Source of the DNA: Clostridium sp. HBUAS56010
GTDB lineage: Bacteria; Bacillota; Clostridia; Lachnospirales; Lachnospiraceae
NCBI RefSeq assembly: GCF_007115105.1
Contig: NZ_SULJ01000001.1
Span: 868,001-932,000, forward strand
Direction of reading: 5' to 3'
DNA: 64,000 nt
The notes under the pieces are model-generated. The model was given only the letters and a program-made list of their open reading frames with translations, did no database searches and had not been told where the DNA came from. The position numbers and the translations under genes are program-made. How positions within the stretch are numbered: position 1 is the stretch's first letter; each line of letters begins with the position of its first letter. This document shows, piece after piece, positions 46,681 through 55,438 of the stretch.

Positions 46681-46968
46681 ATGAATACTACAATAAAACA
46701 AATCGAATCTGTTCTTGATGCAAAGGTAAGGCCGTCTCTGGCAGCCCATGGAGGCGATGTCATTGTTCTTGGCCTGGAACAGGATGTTTTAAAGGTGCGG
46801 TTCACCGGTCAATGTTCCGGCTGCCCCGCCGCTCACAGTACCAATGAAGAACTCATTTCCCTTGAAATACGGGAAGCGTTCCCATGGATACGAGACATTA
46901 TTTTAGTCGAAGAAACCAATCCCGAATTACTGGACATGGCTCATAAAATACTGAACCACCAGCTTTAA
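46681..46968 (+). CDS. NifU-like C-terminal domain protein
   Basis: A 95-residue stand-alone NifU C-terminal domain, a scaffold or carrier for Fe-S clusters. The paired Cys are in CSGCPAAHST, with the family pattern SLAAHGGDVIVL ahead of them. The ATG at 46681 has AAGGAGG 6 nt upstream; the open frame extends ten codons further. It is divergent from the LysR gene that heads the lactate unit, whose products include a [4Fe-4S] ETF; the neighbouring unit also has a [4Fe-4S] dehydratase. Confidence 0.9.
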   Translation: MNTTIKQIESVLDAKVRPSLAAHGGDVIVLGLEQDVLKVRFTGQCSGCPAAHSTNEELISLEIREAFPWIRDIILVEETNPELLDMAHKILNHQL

Positions 46969-46998
46969 GTCTGAAACAGCAGAACAAACCTGTTGTCT

Positions 46999-47025
46999 GG
47001 CCCGGATTTACTCCGGGCCTTTTTC
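46999..47025 (+). terminator. Terminator after the NifU-domain gene
   Basis: GGCCCGGA and TCCGGGCC form an 8-bp stem around TTTAC with TTTTTC after it. It lies in the convergent gap before 47026. Confidence 0.88.
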
Positions 47026-47358
47026 TTATGCTTCTTTGTCTTCCTGTTCCCTTTTTTTGTCTAAGTTCACATTTCTCCGGTACAGCCACATATCAAAGGA
47101 GATTTCAATGAAATTAAGGAAATAAAAGAACCAGGACAAATAAAACAGCCAGTCATTTCCAGCGGGTGAAGCATCAAATAAAAGAAACTTTCTTACAATT
47201 CCAAATATGTAACCCAGCCAGATGAAGAATTCAAACGAAAGACTTTTGCCTTTTGCTGTTCTGGACACATACGACTTATGAATAGAAAACGGCCAGGATA
47301 TGCCAAAACATACAATCATGAGCGTTTCCAGCAAATTAGAGATCATAACAACGTTCAT
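47026..47358 (-). CDS. PQ-loop / SemiSWEET-like small membrane protein
   Basis: A 110-residue protein with three membrane segments (ISNLLETLMIVCFGISWPF, FFIWLGYIFGIV, WLFYLSWFFYFLNFIEIS). The PFSIHKSYVSRTAKGKS loop after the first helix resembles a PQ-loop repeat, the half-transporter type that dimerises in SemiSWEETs. The cargo is unknown. It has a highly charged C-terminal tail. It lies at the end of the 4-hydroxybutyrate unit (27 nt after its last gene) and may be co-transcribed. Confidence 0.7.
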   Translation of the reverse strand: MNVVMISNLLETLMIVCFGISWPFSIHKSYVSRTAKGKSLSFEFFIWLGYIFGIVRKFLLFDASPAGNDWLFYLSWFFYFLNFIEISFDMWLYRRNVNLDKKREQEDKEA

Positions 47359-47385
47359 ATAAACCCTCCCTTAATGGTACTACAA

Positions 47386-48693
47386 TTATAGTGCCTGCCC
47401 AAAACGCTTCTCATATTCTTTCGATAACTCTTCCCGAAAGGCAGGTGCCGCAATGGAAATCAGTTCTTTTGCCCTCTCCCTTAAGCTCTTTCCTCTTAAA
47501 TGGGCAATTCCATATTCTGTTACAATATAATCAACATCGTTCCTGCTTGTTGTAACTGCCGCACCTTCTGTTAAATACGGAACGATCTTTGAGATGGTTC
47601 CTCCTTTTGTAGTGGCGCCAAATGCGATGATGGAACGACCTCCCTTTGAGGCGGAAGCCCCTCTGACAAAATCCATCTGTCCTCCTACGGCAGAATACTG
47701 CTTTAATCCAATGGCTTCTGCACAGACCTGACCCATAAGGTCCACCTGCAAAGCGGAATTGATGGATACTACATTGTCATTCTGGCTTATCACAAAGGGG
47801 TCATTGACATAGCTGACAGGCATCATGCAGATAGCCGGATTGTTGTTTACAAAATCATAGAGATTCCTGGTTCCCATCATAAAGGTAACCACCATCTTTT
47901 CCCTGTCAATATTCTTCTTTTTCCCTGTAATTGCCCCTTTTTCGTATAAATCAATGATTCCGTCGGAAATCATCTCTGAATGGATACCAAGATCTTTTTT
48001 ATCTCCCAGGAATTTTAGTACCGCGTCAGGGATTGCACCAATTCCAAGCTGAAGACAATCCCCATCCCTTACAAGCCCTGCAATATGCGCTCCGATTTTT
48101 TCCTCAACAGGTCCAATCACCGGACGGGCATGTTCATGGATTGGTTCCTCACTCTCTACAATGGCATCTATATTGTTCACATGAATGAAGTTATCTCCCA
48201 TAACCCTTGGCATATTGGGATTGATGGCTGCAATCACCTTTGTACCACGCCTTTCTCCCACTTCTTTTGCAAAATCACAGGACAGCCCGTAACTGCAGAA
48301 TCCATGTTCATCCGGCTTTGATAAGGTTACTAAAAATACATCTGCGGAATCAATCTCAGTTACATAATTGGGTATCCGGTTAAAGAAACAAGGAGTAAAA
48401 TCTCCTTTTCCAGATGCAATATAGTTTCTGCTTCTGGCTCCTACAAACAGGGACGTATAGCTGAAATGCCGTTCCATTCCAGGTTCAAAAAACCTGCATG
48501 CCCCCATATCATGCTGCTGAACAATGTGAATATTCTTTAAATCCTGTTCCGTAACATGATCCACCATTGCACTCACCAGTCCATCTGGTTCTGCGGCAGC
48601 ATGGGCGATTAATACCGTATCTCCGGAATGGATGATTTTTACTGCCTCTTTTGGGGATGTCAATTTTGAAGTATAGATTTTTTTCCAGTCCAA
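47386..48693 (-). CDS. Acetyl-CoA hydrolase/transferase family CoA-transferase, copy B
   Basis: A 435-residue CoA-transferase close to 4-hydroxybutyrate CoA-transferases (AbfT/Cat2). The family pattern includes LQLGIGAIPDAVLKFL, IHSEMISDGIIDLYE, with the catalytic Glu in that segment, and VTTSRNDVDYIVTEYGIAHLRG. The TTG at 48693 is taken as start because AGGAGGTG lies 7 nt upstream, inside the end of the preceding gene, and the N-terminus then matches copy A. It could activate 4-hydroxybutyrate or release butyrate from butyryl-CoA. Confidence 0.87.
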   Translation of the reverse strand: MDWKKIYTSKLTSPKEAVKIIHSGDTVLIAHAAAEPDGLVSAMVDHVTEQDLKNIHIVQQHDMGACRFFEPGMERHFSYTSLFVGARSRNYIASGKGDFTPCFFNRIPNYVTEIDSADVFLVTLSKPDEHGFCSYGLSCDFAKEVGERRGTKVIAAINPNMPRVMGDNFIHVNNIDAIVESEEPIHEHARPVIGPVEEKIGAHIAGLVRDGDCLQLGIGAIPDAVLKFLGDKKDLGIHSEMISDGIIDLYEKGAITGKKKNIDREKMVVTFMMGTRNLYDFVNNNPAICMMPVSYVNDPFVISQNDNVVSINSALQVDLMGQVCAEAIGLKQYSAVGGQMDFVRGASASKGGRSIIAFGATTKGGTISKIVPYLTEGAAVTTSRNDVDYIVTEYGIAHLRGKSLRERAKELISIAAPAFREELSKEYEKRFGQAL

Positions 48694-48697
48694 CCGA

Positions 48698-50014
48698 CTA
48701 CACCTCCTGATATTTCTGGGCAAAACGCCGTTCAAATTCCTCTGCTAATTCCTCCCGAAACTTAGGCGCTGCAATCTGAATTAACTGACGTGCCCGTTCT
48801 CTTAATGTGTGACCCTTCATTTTTGCAATTCCATATTCTGTTACGATATAATCAACATCATTTCTTGATGTTGTTACAGGTGCTCCCTGGGTTAAACAGG
48901 GGACAATTCTTGACACGGCTCCTTTTTTCGCGGTGGCAGGAAAAGCCAGTATAGACCTTCCGCCCTTTGAAAATGCCGCACCTCTTATAAAGTCAACCTG
49001 ACCACCAACTCCGGAAAACTGTTTTAATCCCATAGCTTCCGAACATGCTTCTCCCATAAGGTCTACCTGTACGGAAGAATTTATGGAAACCATATGATCG
49101 TTCTTTCCTACAATGACCGGATGATTGACGTAACTGACCGGTGCCATAAAGAGACCAGGATTGTCATCGGCAAAGTCATAAAGTCTTCTGGTCCCCATTA
49201 GAAATGATACCACCATTTTATCCCGATTGAAATTCTTTGCGGCACAATTAATGACACCCTGTTCATAAAGATCAACCACTCCATCGGAAATCATTTCTGA
49301 ATGAATACCCAGATCCTTTTTATCTCCCAGGAATTTTAACACCGCATCAGGGATTGCACCGATTCCAAGCTGCAGACAGTCTCCGTCATGAACCAGAGAA
49401 GCAATCCGTTCTCCGATTTCCATCTCCACCTCACCGATATGGGGAGGATCAAGTTCCGGAACCGGGGAATCGTCCTCAACAATCACATCAAGGTCACTGA
49501 CATGGATGAAACTGTCTCCCAGAGTTCTTGGCATATTGGGATTAACTACAGCAATTACTTTTGCCCCTTCTGCCTCTGCTGCCGGTTTTGTATAATCGCA
49601 GGACACACCGAAACTGCAGTAGCCATGCTCATCAGGCAGAGACAGGGTCACTAAAACCACATCCGGCTTCTTCACATTCTGAAAAAAATCCGGTGTCTGG
49701 TAGAAATAACACGGTGTGAAATCCCCCCGTCCGCTGTTTACACATGCTCTTGTTCCTGCTCCTAAAAACAGACTGTTTTCCTTAAAATGAGTTTCCATAC
49801 CAGGTCTTGCATAAAGAGAATGCCCCATATCTACCAGATGCAGCAGCTCAATATCTTTTAAATCAGCCTTCGTAGCGTAATCCACCATGGTATCCACCAG
49901 TTTGATGGGTTCTCCCACTGCATGCCCTATGACCACCCGGTTACCAGATTTTATTAACTCTGCGGCTTGCTCCATGGTTTTCAGTTTTGATACATAAATC
50001 TCTTTCCAGTTCAT
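48698..50014 (-). CDS. 4-hydroxybutyrate CoA-transferase type enzyme, copy A
   Basis: A 438-residue paralogue of copy B, sharing the same motifs (LQLGIGAIPDAVLKFL, IHSEMISDGVVDLYE, VTTSRNDVDYIVTEYGIAKMKG). It lies right after 4-hydroxybutyryl-CoA dehydratase, the usual place for the 4-hydroxybutyrate CoA-transferase, which moves CoA from acetyl-CoA or butyryl-CoA to 4-hydroxybutyrate. GGGAGG lies 11 nt before the ATG. The pair probably arose by tandem duplication. Confidence 0.87.
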   Translation of the reverse strand: MNWKEIYVSKLKTMEQAAELIKSGNRVVIGHAVGEPIKLVDTMVDYATKADLKDIELLHLVDMGHSLYARPGMETHFKENSLFLGAGTRACVNSGRGDFTPCYFYQTPDFFQNVKKPDVVLVTLSLPDEHGYCSFGVSCDYTKPAAEAEGAKVIAVVNPNMPRTLGDSFIHVSDLDVIVEDDSPVPELDPPHIGEVEMEIGERIASLVHDGDCLQLGIGAIPDAVLKFLGDKKDLGIHSEMISDGVVDLYEQGVINCAAKNFNRDKMVVSFLMGTRRLYDFADDNPGLFMAPVSYVNHPVIVGKNDHMVSINSSVQVDLMGEACSEAMGLKQFSGVGGQVDFIRGAAFSKGGRSILAFPATAKKGAVSRIVPCLTQGAPVTTSRNDVDYIVTEYGIAKMKGHTLRERARQLIQIAAPKFREELAEEFERRFAQKYQEV

Positions 50015-50040
50015 ATATTCTCAAACCTCCCAGATCTGCC

Positions 50041-51489
50041 TTAGTCCTTAATTTTAGCAATTGCCTTTGCAAGCTCTTTCTTACGGCCGATGTTGCCCTG
50101 ACGGGAAATCATGATTCTCTGAGCCTGGGGAGAGCCTGCACCGTGGAGAGATTCGGTTCTGTAGCCAACTGCTGCAGTACCAAGGGTCAGGTTTTCAATC
50201 AGTCGAAGAATCCTTAACCGGTTCTCGGTAGAAACTCCTTCTGCCGCTTTTAGGTATTTCTCCACATAACCGCCGACAACCGGATCTTTTAAGTCCTTTT
50301 CAGAAGGTGCCGTTACCATAAGTCCACCTGCAATATCTTCTGCAAGCCGGGCAATCTCATAAGGAAATCTGGTGACATTCTGCTTACATACATTGGCAAG
50401 CAGCAGGTCGATGATATAATTACCTGACTCCGTTGGTGTCCCTTCTGCAGAACAGGCAATCCCACAGCAATAAAGCGTTTCATTTAAGTGGGTCATTTCA
50501 ATGAGTTTATCTTTAATATGAGAAGCTTTTGGAACTCCGTTATAGTCAGCGGCAAGCGCACTTGCGCCGATTAAAACATCTCCCACTCCTACTTTGCAGC
50601 CGCCATAAGACTGCCTGTGATACCCGGCAAACCGTTCTACCAGCACACCGGCAAATTCATATTCTCCATCCATGAAGATCCGGTCATTGGGTACAAACAC
50701 ATCGTCAAATACCACCAGTGCTTCCACGCCGCCAAACTCGCTGTTTCCCACATCAATCTCACTGCCTTCCACCTTCCTGGTGTCACAGGACTGCCTTCCG
50801 ATGATCATTGTGATTCCTTCTGCATCGGTTGGAACAGCAAAGGATACCGCATAATCCTTGTCATCGGGACCCATAGCAATGGTAGGCATGACAATCACTT
50901 CCTGGGAATTGATAATTCCAGTCTGATGTGCCTTTGCTCCTCTTACCACAATACCGTCTTCTCTTCTCTCCACCACTCTTAAATACATATCCAGATCCGG
51001 CTGTTCATGAGGAGCCAGCCCCCGGTCCCCCTTGGGGTCCGTCATGGCACCATCTACCGTTAAATCCTGATCCTGAACCATACGCAGATATTTTTTGAAA
51101 TTTTCATGATAGTGGGTTCCATACTTTTTATCTGTCTCATAGGTTGTGGACCACTCCGCATTAAATGCATCCATACCTACACATCTCTGGAAACACGATG
51201 CTGTTTTCTGGCCGCACAGACGCTGCATCTTCACTTTCTTTATTAAGTCATCCGTATTTCTGTGAATATTGGAAAAACGGTTGATTTTCCTTCCATCTTC
51301 TAAGGTCACTGTCATCAGATCTTCGTATTCAGGCATCTGCGCCAGGTCATAAGTGGCCTTTACCGAATTAAGCGATGGTCTTAAAATCGGATTGTCAATG
51401 GGATTTTCAACCTTTTCACCAAACATGTAAACATTCAGTTTCATTTTACGCATGCTTTCCACATACGCTTCCCCTGTCATCAAAGCCAT
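50041..51489 (-). CDS. abfD: 4-hydroxybutyryl-CoA dehydratase / vinylacetyl-CoA isomerase
   Basis: A 482-residue radical FAD/[4Fe-4S] enzyme that converts 4-hydroxybutyryl-CoA to crotonyl-CoA. The cluster ligands known from Clostridium aminobutyricum can be placed: Cys99 and Cys103 in ASCFQRC, His291 and Cys298 in GYHRQSYGGC. The ATG at 51489 gives the family N-terminus (MTGEAYVESMRK) and has GGAG about 9 nt upstream; an ATG two codons earlier is too close to the ribosome site. Oxygen-sensitive, in the cytosol. Confidence 0.95.
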   Translation of the reverse strand: MALMTGEAYVESMRKMKLNVYMFGEKVENPIDNPILRPSLNSVKATYDLAQMPEYEDLMTVTLEDGRKINRFSNIHRNTDDLIKKVKMQRLCGQKTASCFQRCVGMDAFNAEWSTTYETDKKYGTHYHENFKKYLRMVQDQDLTVDGAMTDPKGDRGLAPHEQPDLDMYLRVVERREDGIVVRGAKAHQTGIINSQEVIVMPTIAMGPDDKDYAVSFAVPTDAEGITMIIGRQSCDTRKVEGSEIDVGNSEFGGVEALVVFDDVFVPNDRIFMDGEYEFAGVLVERFAGYHRQSYGGCKVGVGDVLIGASALAADYNGVPKASHIKDKLIEMTHLNETLYCCGIACSAEGTPTESGNYIIDLLLANVCKQNVTRFPYEIARLAEDIAGGLMVTAPSEKDLKDPVVGGYVEKYLKAAEGVSTENRLRILRLIENLTLGTAAVGYRTESLHGAGSPQAQRIMISRQGNIGRKKELAKAIAKIKD

Positions 51490-51557
51490 AATCATCTTCT
51501 CCTTTTTTCGCTTTCCAGACTCCAGTTTCTTCTGAAAGCGTGACTGCAATCAACGGA

Positions 51558-52673
51558 TTAATATAACTCCTGATAAATCTTTAACACCCTTTTTTCATCC
51601 AAAGGCACAAAGTTATTTGCCATCAGCCGTTTCTGCTGTTCCATGACACTCTTTGTAAAGACTTCCAGTTCCTCTGGTTTCACGCCGTATTCATGAAGAG
51701 CTTTTTTCGGAAGAATGGTTCCAAGCAGTTCATCTAACTGATCATAAACTTCCCCGGTTCCACAGCCTAAAAGGGTTGCCAGCCGGCGGTTTAAAAGAGC
51801 GATCTCTCCATCCTGACGAATCTCCATATAATTTTTCAGCACTCCGGTAAACATGGCATAATTGCTTTCCCCATGTGGAACATGGTAGGTGCCTCCAAGG
51901 GGATAGCTGGTGGCATGAACCGCCGCACAACCGGCTGTGCCAAATGCAATTCCCGCATAATTGCTTGCAATCAGAAAATCCTTCATGATGGGAATTCTGG
52001 CTTCTTTTCCCTCTGCCTTGATCTTTTGATACCCCCGGATAATCATCTCAATTGCCTTATAGCCAAACAGTCTGGTATAAGGAGTGGCTTTGGGGGAAAG
52101 GCTTGATTCCACTGCATGAACCAGGGCATCAATGGAACTGGTGGCAAATACCCCAAAAGGCAGTCCTTTTAAGAGTTCCGGCACAAGTACCGCATCATCT
52201 GCATACATGTGGGGAGAAACCAAACCAACTTTTGTTCCCAGTCTGGTCCGGTTAATAATGGAGATATTGGTTACTTCACTTCCTGTTCCGCAGGTAGTTG
52301 GAAGAATCACCAGATCCCGTTTCTTTTTGATCTGATCCGGTGCCTCATAGAGAGAATCCAAAGAATCTCCTGCTGATACAGCCACTATTTTGGCAATGTC
52401 AATCACTGTGCCTCCACCTATGGCAATAATGCGTGTGCAGTCTGTTCTGGCTGCTGCCTCTAAGATTGCATCCACCATTACGTCTGTAGGTTCTCCGGTT
52501 CCGTAATTTTCCTGAAATATGGTATGGACATTTAAGTGCAACTCCCCAAAATACGGCGTATATATGTATTCGTTGGTCAATACCAGATCATTACTGCCCA
52601 GTTTAAAATCCCTGGCAAATTCCTCACAGGTCTCATAAGAAGAGATCTGGGTTTTTAAAATAACTTCTTTCAT
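51558..52673 (-). CDS. 4hbD: 4-hydroxybutyrate dehydrogenase (iron-type ADH)
   Basis: A 371-residue NAD-dependent alcohol dehydrogenase, the same length as the Clostridium kluyveri enzyme and following it closely (LTNEYIYTPYF, FQENYGTGEPTD, GGGTVIDIAKI, PTTCGTGSEVTN). The iron ligands are the Asp in SSIDALVHAVE and the His residues of that segment, AVHATSYPLGG and YHVPHGESN. It reduces succinate semialdehyde to 4-hydroxybutyrate. GGAGAG lies 8 nt before the ATG. Confidence 0.95.
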   Translation of the reverse strand: MKEVILKTQISSYETCEEFARDFKLGSNDLVLTNEYIYTPYFGELHLNVHTIFQENYGTGEPTDVMVDAILEAAARTDCTRIIAIGGGTVIDIAKIVAVSAGDSLDSLYEAPDQIKKKRDLVILPTTCGTGSEVTNISIINRTRLGTKVGLVSPHMYADDAVLVPELLKGLPFGVFATSSIDALVHAVESSLSPKATPYTRLFGYKAIEMIIRGYQKIKAEGKEARIPIMKDFLIASNYAGIAFGTAGCAAVHATSYPLGGTYHVPHGESNYAMFTGVLKNYMEIRQDGEIALLNRRLATLLGCGTGEVYDQLDELLGTILPKKALHEYGVKPEELEVFTKSVMEQQKRLMANNFVPLDEKRVLKIYQELY

Positions 52674-52684
52674 AAACGGCTCTC

Positions 52685-54043
52685 CTATGCAAAAACTTCA
52701 TTGTCAGACGGCTGCTTCCAATTTTTCTTAACAAAGGCAATACGGCTCTTATTCATGAGATGGGTGTAGAAAAGATTTTCACTGATTGCATTATTTCCCC
52801 AGCTTCCGCATCCAAGGGTTGTGGTGGGATTGAGAGAGTTGGCAAATGCTCCGCCTGCCATGCTGGAACAGGTCTGATTCACAACCACACGGCTTACCGG
52901 AAGTTTTACCCCGGCATACTCAATATGGGCTTCATTGTCAGACTGGATATCTGCGGAATGTCCTTCTCCTTCTACTAAAAGATTGTCATACGCAATCTCC
53001 ACTGCTTCTTCCCAGGTTTTATAGCTGTAAGCAGCCATCATGGGGCACATCTTTTCCTTACTCCATACCACACCTGCACCATGACGTTCCGGTTTCACGA
53101 TCAACACTTTAGTTCCCTCCGGAACTGCGATATCTGCCAGATGAGCAATGGTTTGTACAGACTGTCCAACCACCTTTTTATTGATAACTCCGCCAGGGAA
53201 TACCACATCTGCAAGACGGGCAAGAATCTCCTTATTATCAATGTAGTAGGCGCCTTGTGAGGTGAATTCTTTTATGATGGCATCGTAATCCTTTTCCGGT
53301 GCAATAATGCTCTGTGTTCCGGAACAGATAATTCCATTGTCAAAGATACGGCTGGCAATCATGCGCCCTGCTGCTGCCTTATAATCAATTCCTTCATCAA
53401 TCAGTCCCTGAACATTTCCTGGTCCCACACCATAGCTTGGCTTTCCGCTGGAATAAGCAGATTTCACCACGCCCATACCACCGGTGGCAATGACTGCATC
53501 GCAGGCAGACATTAATTCAGTGGTCAAATCAATGGTCGGTTCTTCTATCACCAGGAAAATATCTCTTGGCACGCCCATGCGGTCCAGTTCTTTGTAGTAA
53601 AGATCCGCCAGTGCCACAGCACATTTTTTGCCGCGGGGATGAGGTGCCACAATAATGGTGTTCTGGCATTTCACTGCAAACATGGCATTGCACATGGGGG
53701 TTACAACAGGATTGGTACATGGGGTCGCTGCTGCAATGACTCCCATTGGCTTTGCAACCTCAATCAGTCCGGCTTCCTCATCTCTTCCAATGATTCCAAT
53801 GGACTTCTTTCCTTTCAGGGCATTCCAGATTATTCTGGATTTTCCCTTGTTCTTTGTAACCTTATCCTCGTATACTCCCATTCTGCTTTCTTCTGCAGCC
53901 AGTTTTGCAAGCTGCTCTCCATGATCGAAAACAACCTTTGCAAACATTTTTACAATCTCGTCGGTTTTTTCCTGATCGTAGGTGCATAAAATCTGTTGTG
54001 CCTTTTTGGAACGTTCTACCAATGACTGAATAAATTGACTCAT
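52685..54043 (-). CDS. sucD: CoA-acylating succinate-semialdehyde dehydrogenase
   Basis: A 452-residue aldehyde-dehydrogenase-fold enzyme that reduces succinyl-CoA to succinate semialdehyde with NADPH. The catalytic Cys is in NGIICSGTQSII. The C-terminal region LNPTTTLGCGSWGNNAISENL matches Clostridium kluyveri SucD. GGGAGGAG lies 6 nt before the ATG. It is the first gene of the 4-hydroxybutyrate unit. A succinate-activating Cat1-type transferase of about 530 residues is not in the window. Confidence 0.94.
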   Translation of the reverse strand: MSQFIQSLVERSKKAQQILCTYDQEKTDEIVKMFAKVVFDHGEQLAKLAAEESRMGVYEDKVTKNKGKSRIIWNALKGKKSIGIIGRDEEAGLIEVAKPMGVIAAATPCTNPVVTPMCNAMFAVKCQNTIIVAPHPRGKKCAVALADLYYKELDRMGVPRDIFLVIEEPTIDLTTELMSACDAVIATGGMGVVKSAYSSGKPSYGVGPGNVQGLIDEGIDYKAAAGRMIASRIFDNGIICSGTQSIIAPEKDYDAIIKEFTSQGAYYIDNKEILARLADVVFPGGVINKKVVGQSVQTIAHLADIAVPEGTKVLIVKPERHGAGVVWSKEKMCPMMAAYSYKTWEEAVEIAYDNLLVEGEGHSADIQSDNEAHIEYAGVKLPVSRVVVNQTCSSMAGGAFANSLNPTTTLGCGSWGNNAISENLFYTHLMNKSRIAFVKKNWKQPSDNEVFA

Positions 54044-54190
54044 TTTAGCTCCTCCCTATTCGTTGTTAGTGATTTTTTTAACATTGTTTCTGTTACTAGT
54101 CTACATCCTTTTTCTGAAAATTAGAAATACTAGTTTTTTATCATAAACGATAGGATTTTTATATATATGTTTTTATGCACTTTAAACAAC

Positions 54191-54221
54191 ATTATATCAT
54201 CCTATCAATTACTTTTCTCAA
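54191..54221 (-). promoter_or_regulatory. Promoter of the sucD unit
   Basis: On the minus strand TGATATAAT is an extended -10 (54199-54191), with a weak TTGAGA 19 bp upstream. It gives a 5' leader of about 140 nt with repeated ACTAGT hexamers. The remainder of the 54044-54312 gap shows only AT-rich sequence. Confidence 0.4.
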
Positions 54222-54312
54222 TTATGCTTGTTTTATTTTAAATATTCTATTTTTTATTGGCAAATACGCCATGTTTTTATAGGAATACAGGGAAAATAAT
54301 AATGCTGGAATT

Positions 54313-54351
54313 AAAAAAAACCTCTAATCCCATTTTCTGAAATTAGAGGTT
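54313..54351 (-). terminator. Terminator after the broken NAD(P)-binding gene
   Basis: CCTCTAAT and ATTAGAGG form a perfect 8-bp stem. On the minus strand an eight-T run follows (54320-54313). It insulates the sucD promoter from the gene upstream of it. Confidence 0.88.
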
Positions 54352-54360
54352 TTCTATTTA

Positions 54361-54621
54361 TTATTTATTATGATTGTTAATTTTAAGACAATCAATTTTT
54401 ATTCCATAAAATAGTCCGGTCCGTTCTCCATCTGCATTGAAATCCGGTGTATCCATCAGTCTCTGGGTATGGGTTTTATCGGTATATAAACTTCCTGCAC
54501 CCCCAACCAGAAGAAGTCTGTTTTCTCTTCCGCTGAGCAGATTCGCAAGAAAAATGATGGATTCCTTATGCAGAAGCTGGGGTCCCTGTTTGCCCGTGGC
54601 GCCTATAATCATAATCTTCAT
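54361..54621 (-). pseudogene. NAD(P)-dependent epimerase/reductase with internal deletion
   Basis: The N-terminus MKIMIIGATGKQG is the dinucleotide fold of the YwnB/NmrA-like reductases. After only a few residues it jumps to their middle part (LANLLSGRENRLLLVGGAGSLYTD, MDTPDF), so roughly 80-90 residues are missing, and the C-terminal part is lost too. AAAAGG lies 9 nt before the ATG at 54621. It is divergent from an HxlR regulator, its likely former regulator. A short product may still be made. Confidence 0.75.
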
Positions 54622-54642
54622 ATATTTTTTCCTTTTAATCTC

Positions 54643-54671
54643 TTGCAATCATTTGATTATGTTATTATAAT
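54643..54671 (+). promoter_or_regulatory. Sigma-A promoter of the second HxlR gene
   Basis: TTGCAA (54643-54648) and TATAAT (54666-54671) are 17 bp apart, 75 nt before the ATG at 54746. Confidence 0.6.
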
Positions 54672-54674
54672 ATA

Positions 54675-54697
54675 CCTAGTTTCTATCGTAAAGTAGG
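54675..54697. promoter_or_regulatory. Candidate HxlR operator
   Basis: CCTA-g-TTT and AAA-g-TAGG form an interrupted inverted repeat around CTATCGT. It covers the expected transcription start, just past the -10 box, as expected for autorepression. Confidence 0.5.
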
Positions 54698-54745
54698 CAC
54701 CTTTCAGTCACCAAGGTTACCAGAAGATACTAATGAGGTGAAAAA

Positions 54746-55078
54746 ATGTGTAGACAACTTCCTGACTGCCCTGTGGAATTAACAATTGTATTGATTGGAA
54801 ATAAGTGGAAGGTTTTAATTCTCCGGGACCTTATGGACGGCACCAAACGATTCGGCGAGCTGCGGAAATCAATCGGTTCTGTATCCCAGAAGGTTCTGAC
54901 TTCCAATTTAAGGGAATTAGAAAACGATGGTCTTCTTACCCGTCATGCTTATGCAGAGGTTCCCCCAAGAGTGGAATATACACTGACAGAAACCGGATAT
55001 AGCCTCCGGTCTGTTCTGGAGGCCATGCACATATGGGGGGATAAGTATAAAAAAAAGTTATCTGGTCTTTCCCAATGA
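54746..55078 (+). CDS. HxlR-family transcriptional regulator
   Basis: A 110-residue regulator of the same family as the 1755-2102 gene: CPVELTIVLIGNKWKVLILRDL with the conserved Cys near residue 8, recognition region VSQKVLTSNLRELE, and wing PPRVEYTLT. GAGGTG lies 6 nt before the ATG. It faces the broken NAD(P)-binding gene, so it may now regulate mainly itself. Confidence 0.92.
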   Translation: MCRQLPDCPVELTIVLIGNKWKVLILRDLMDGTKRFGELRKSIGSVSQKVLTSNLRELENDGLLTRHAYAEVPPRVEYTLTETGYSLRSVLEAMHIWGDKYKKKLSGLSQ

Positions 55079-55084
55079 ACCAAC

Positions 55085-55125
55085 GCTGACTGCACACCCC
55101 CCATTCCTATGCAGTCAGCATTTTT
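55085..55125 (+). terminator. Terminator after the HxlR gene
   Basis: GCTGACTGCA and TGCAGTCAGC form a perfect 10-bp stem, followed by TTTTT. The gap beyond it (55126-55438) is AT-rich with no gene seen, and should hold the PL10 promoter. Confidence 0.9.
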
Positions 55126-55438
55126 CTTACTTCTACATAGGAAACTTCTCACGCCTCTCCCACCAATGAATTATTATACATAAAAAATTATATTTTTTCA
55201 AAAATCAGTGCATTCTGACTATTAATTTTTCTCAGCTGGTGATATAATTCCAATAAGATTGGGATTATTTTACAGTACCATATTTTTCGTCATAACCACA
55301 TATATAGAAATAAGAGATTCATGTTTTTCTTATGTACACTCCTGTGATAAAGTAATTATTTTGTTAAAGGAGGTGCCCCAGGAAGGTTCGTTTCGCTTTA
55401 GCACAGGTCTACAAATAAAGAATAAGTGAGGATATCGC

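Noticed and set aside
47026-47358. Holin-like protein
   Set aside because: Size and three membrane segments would fit, but the PFSIHKSYVSRTAKGKS loop fits a PQ-loop half-transporter better and no phage genes are near.
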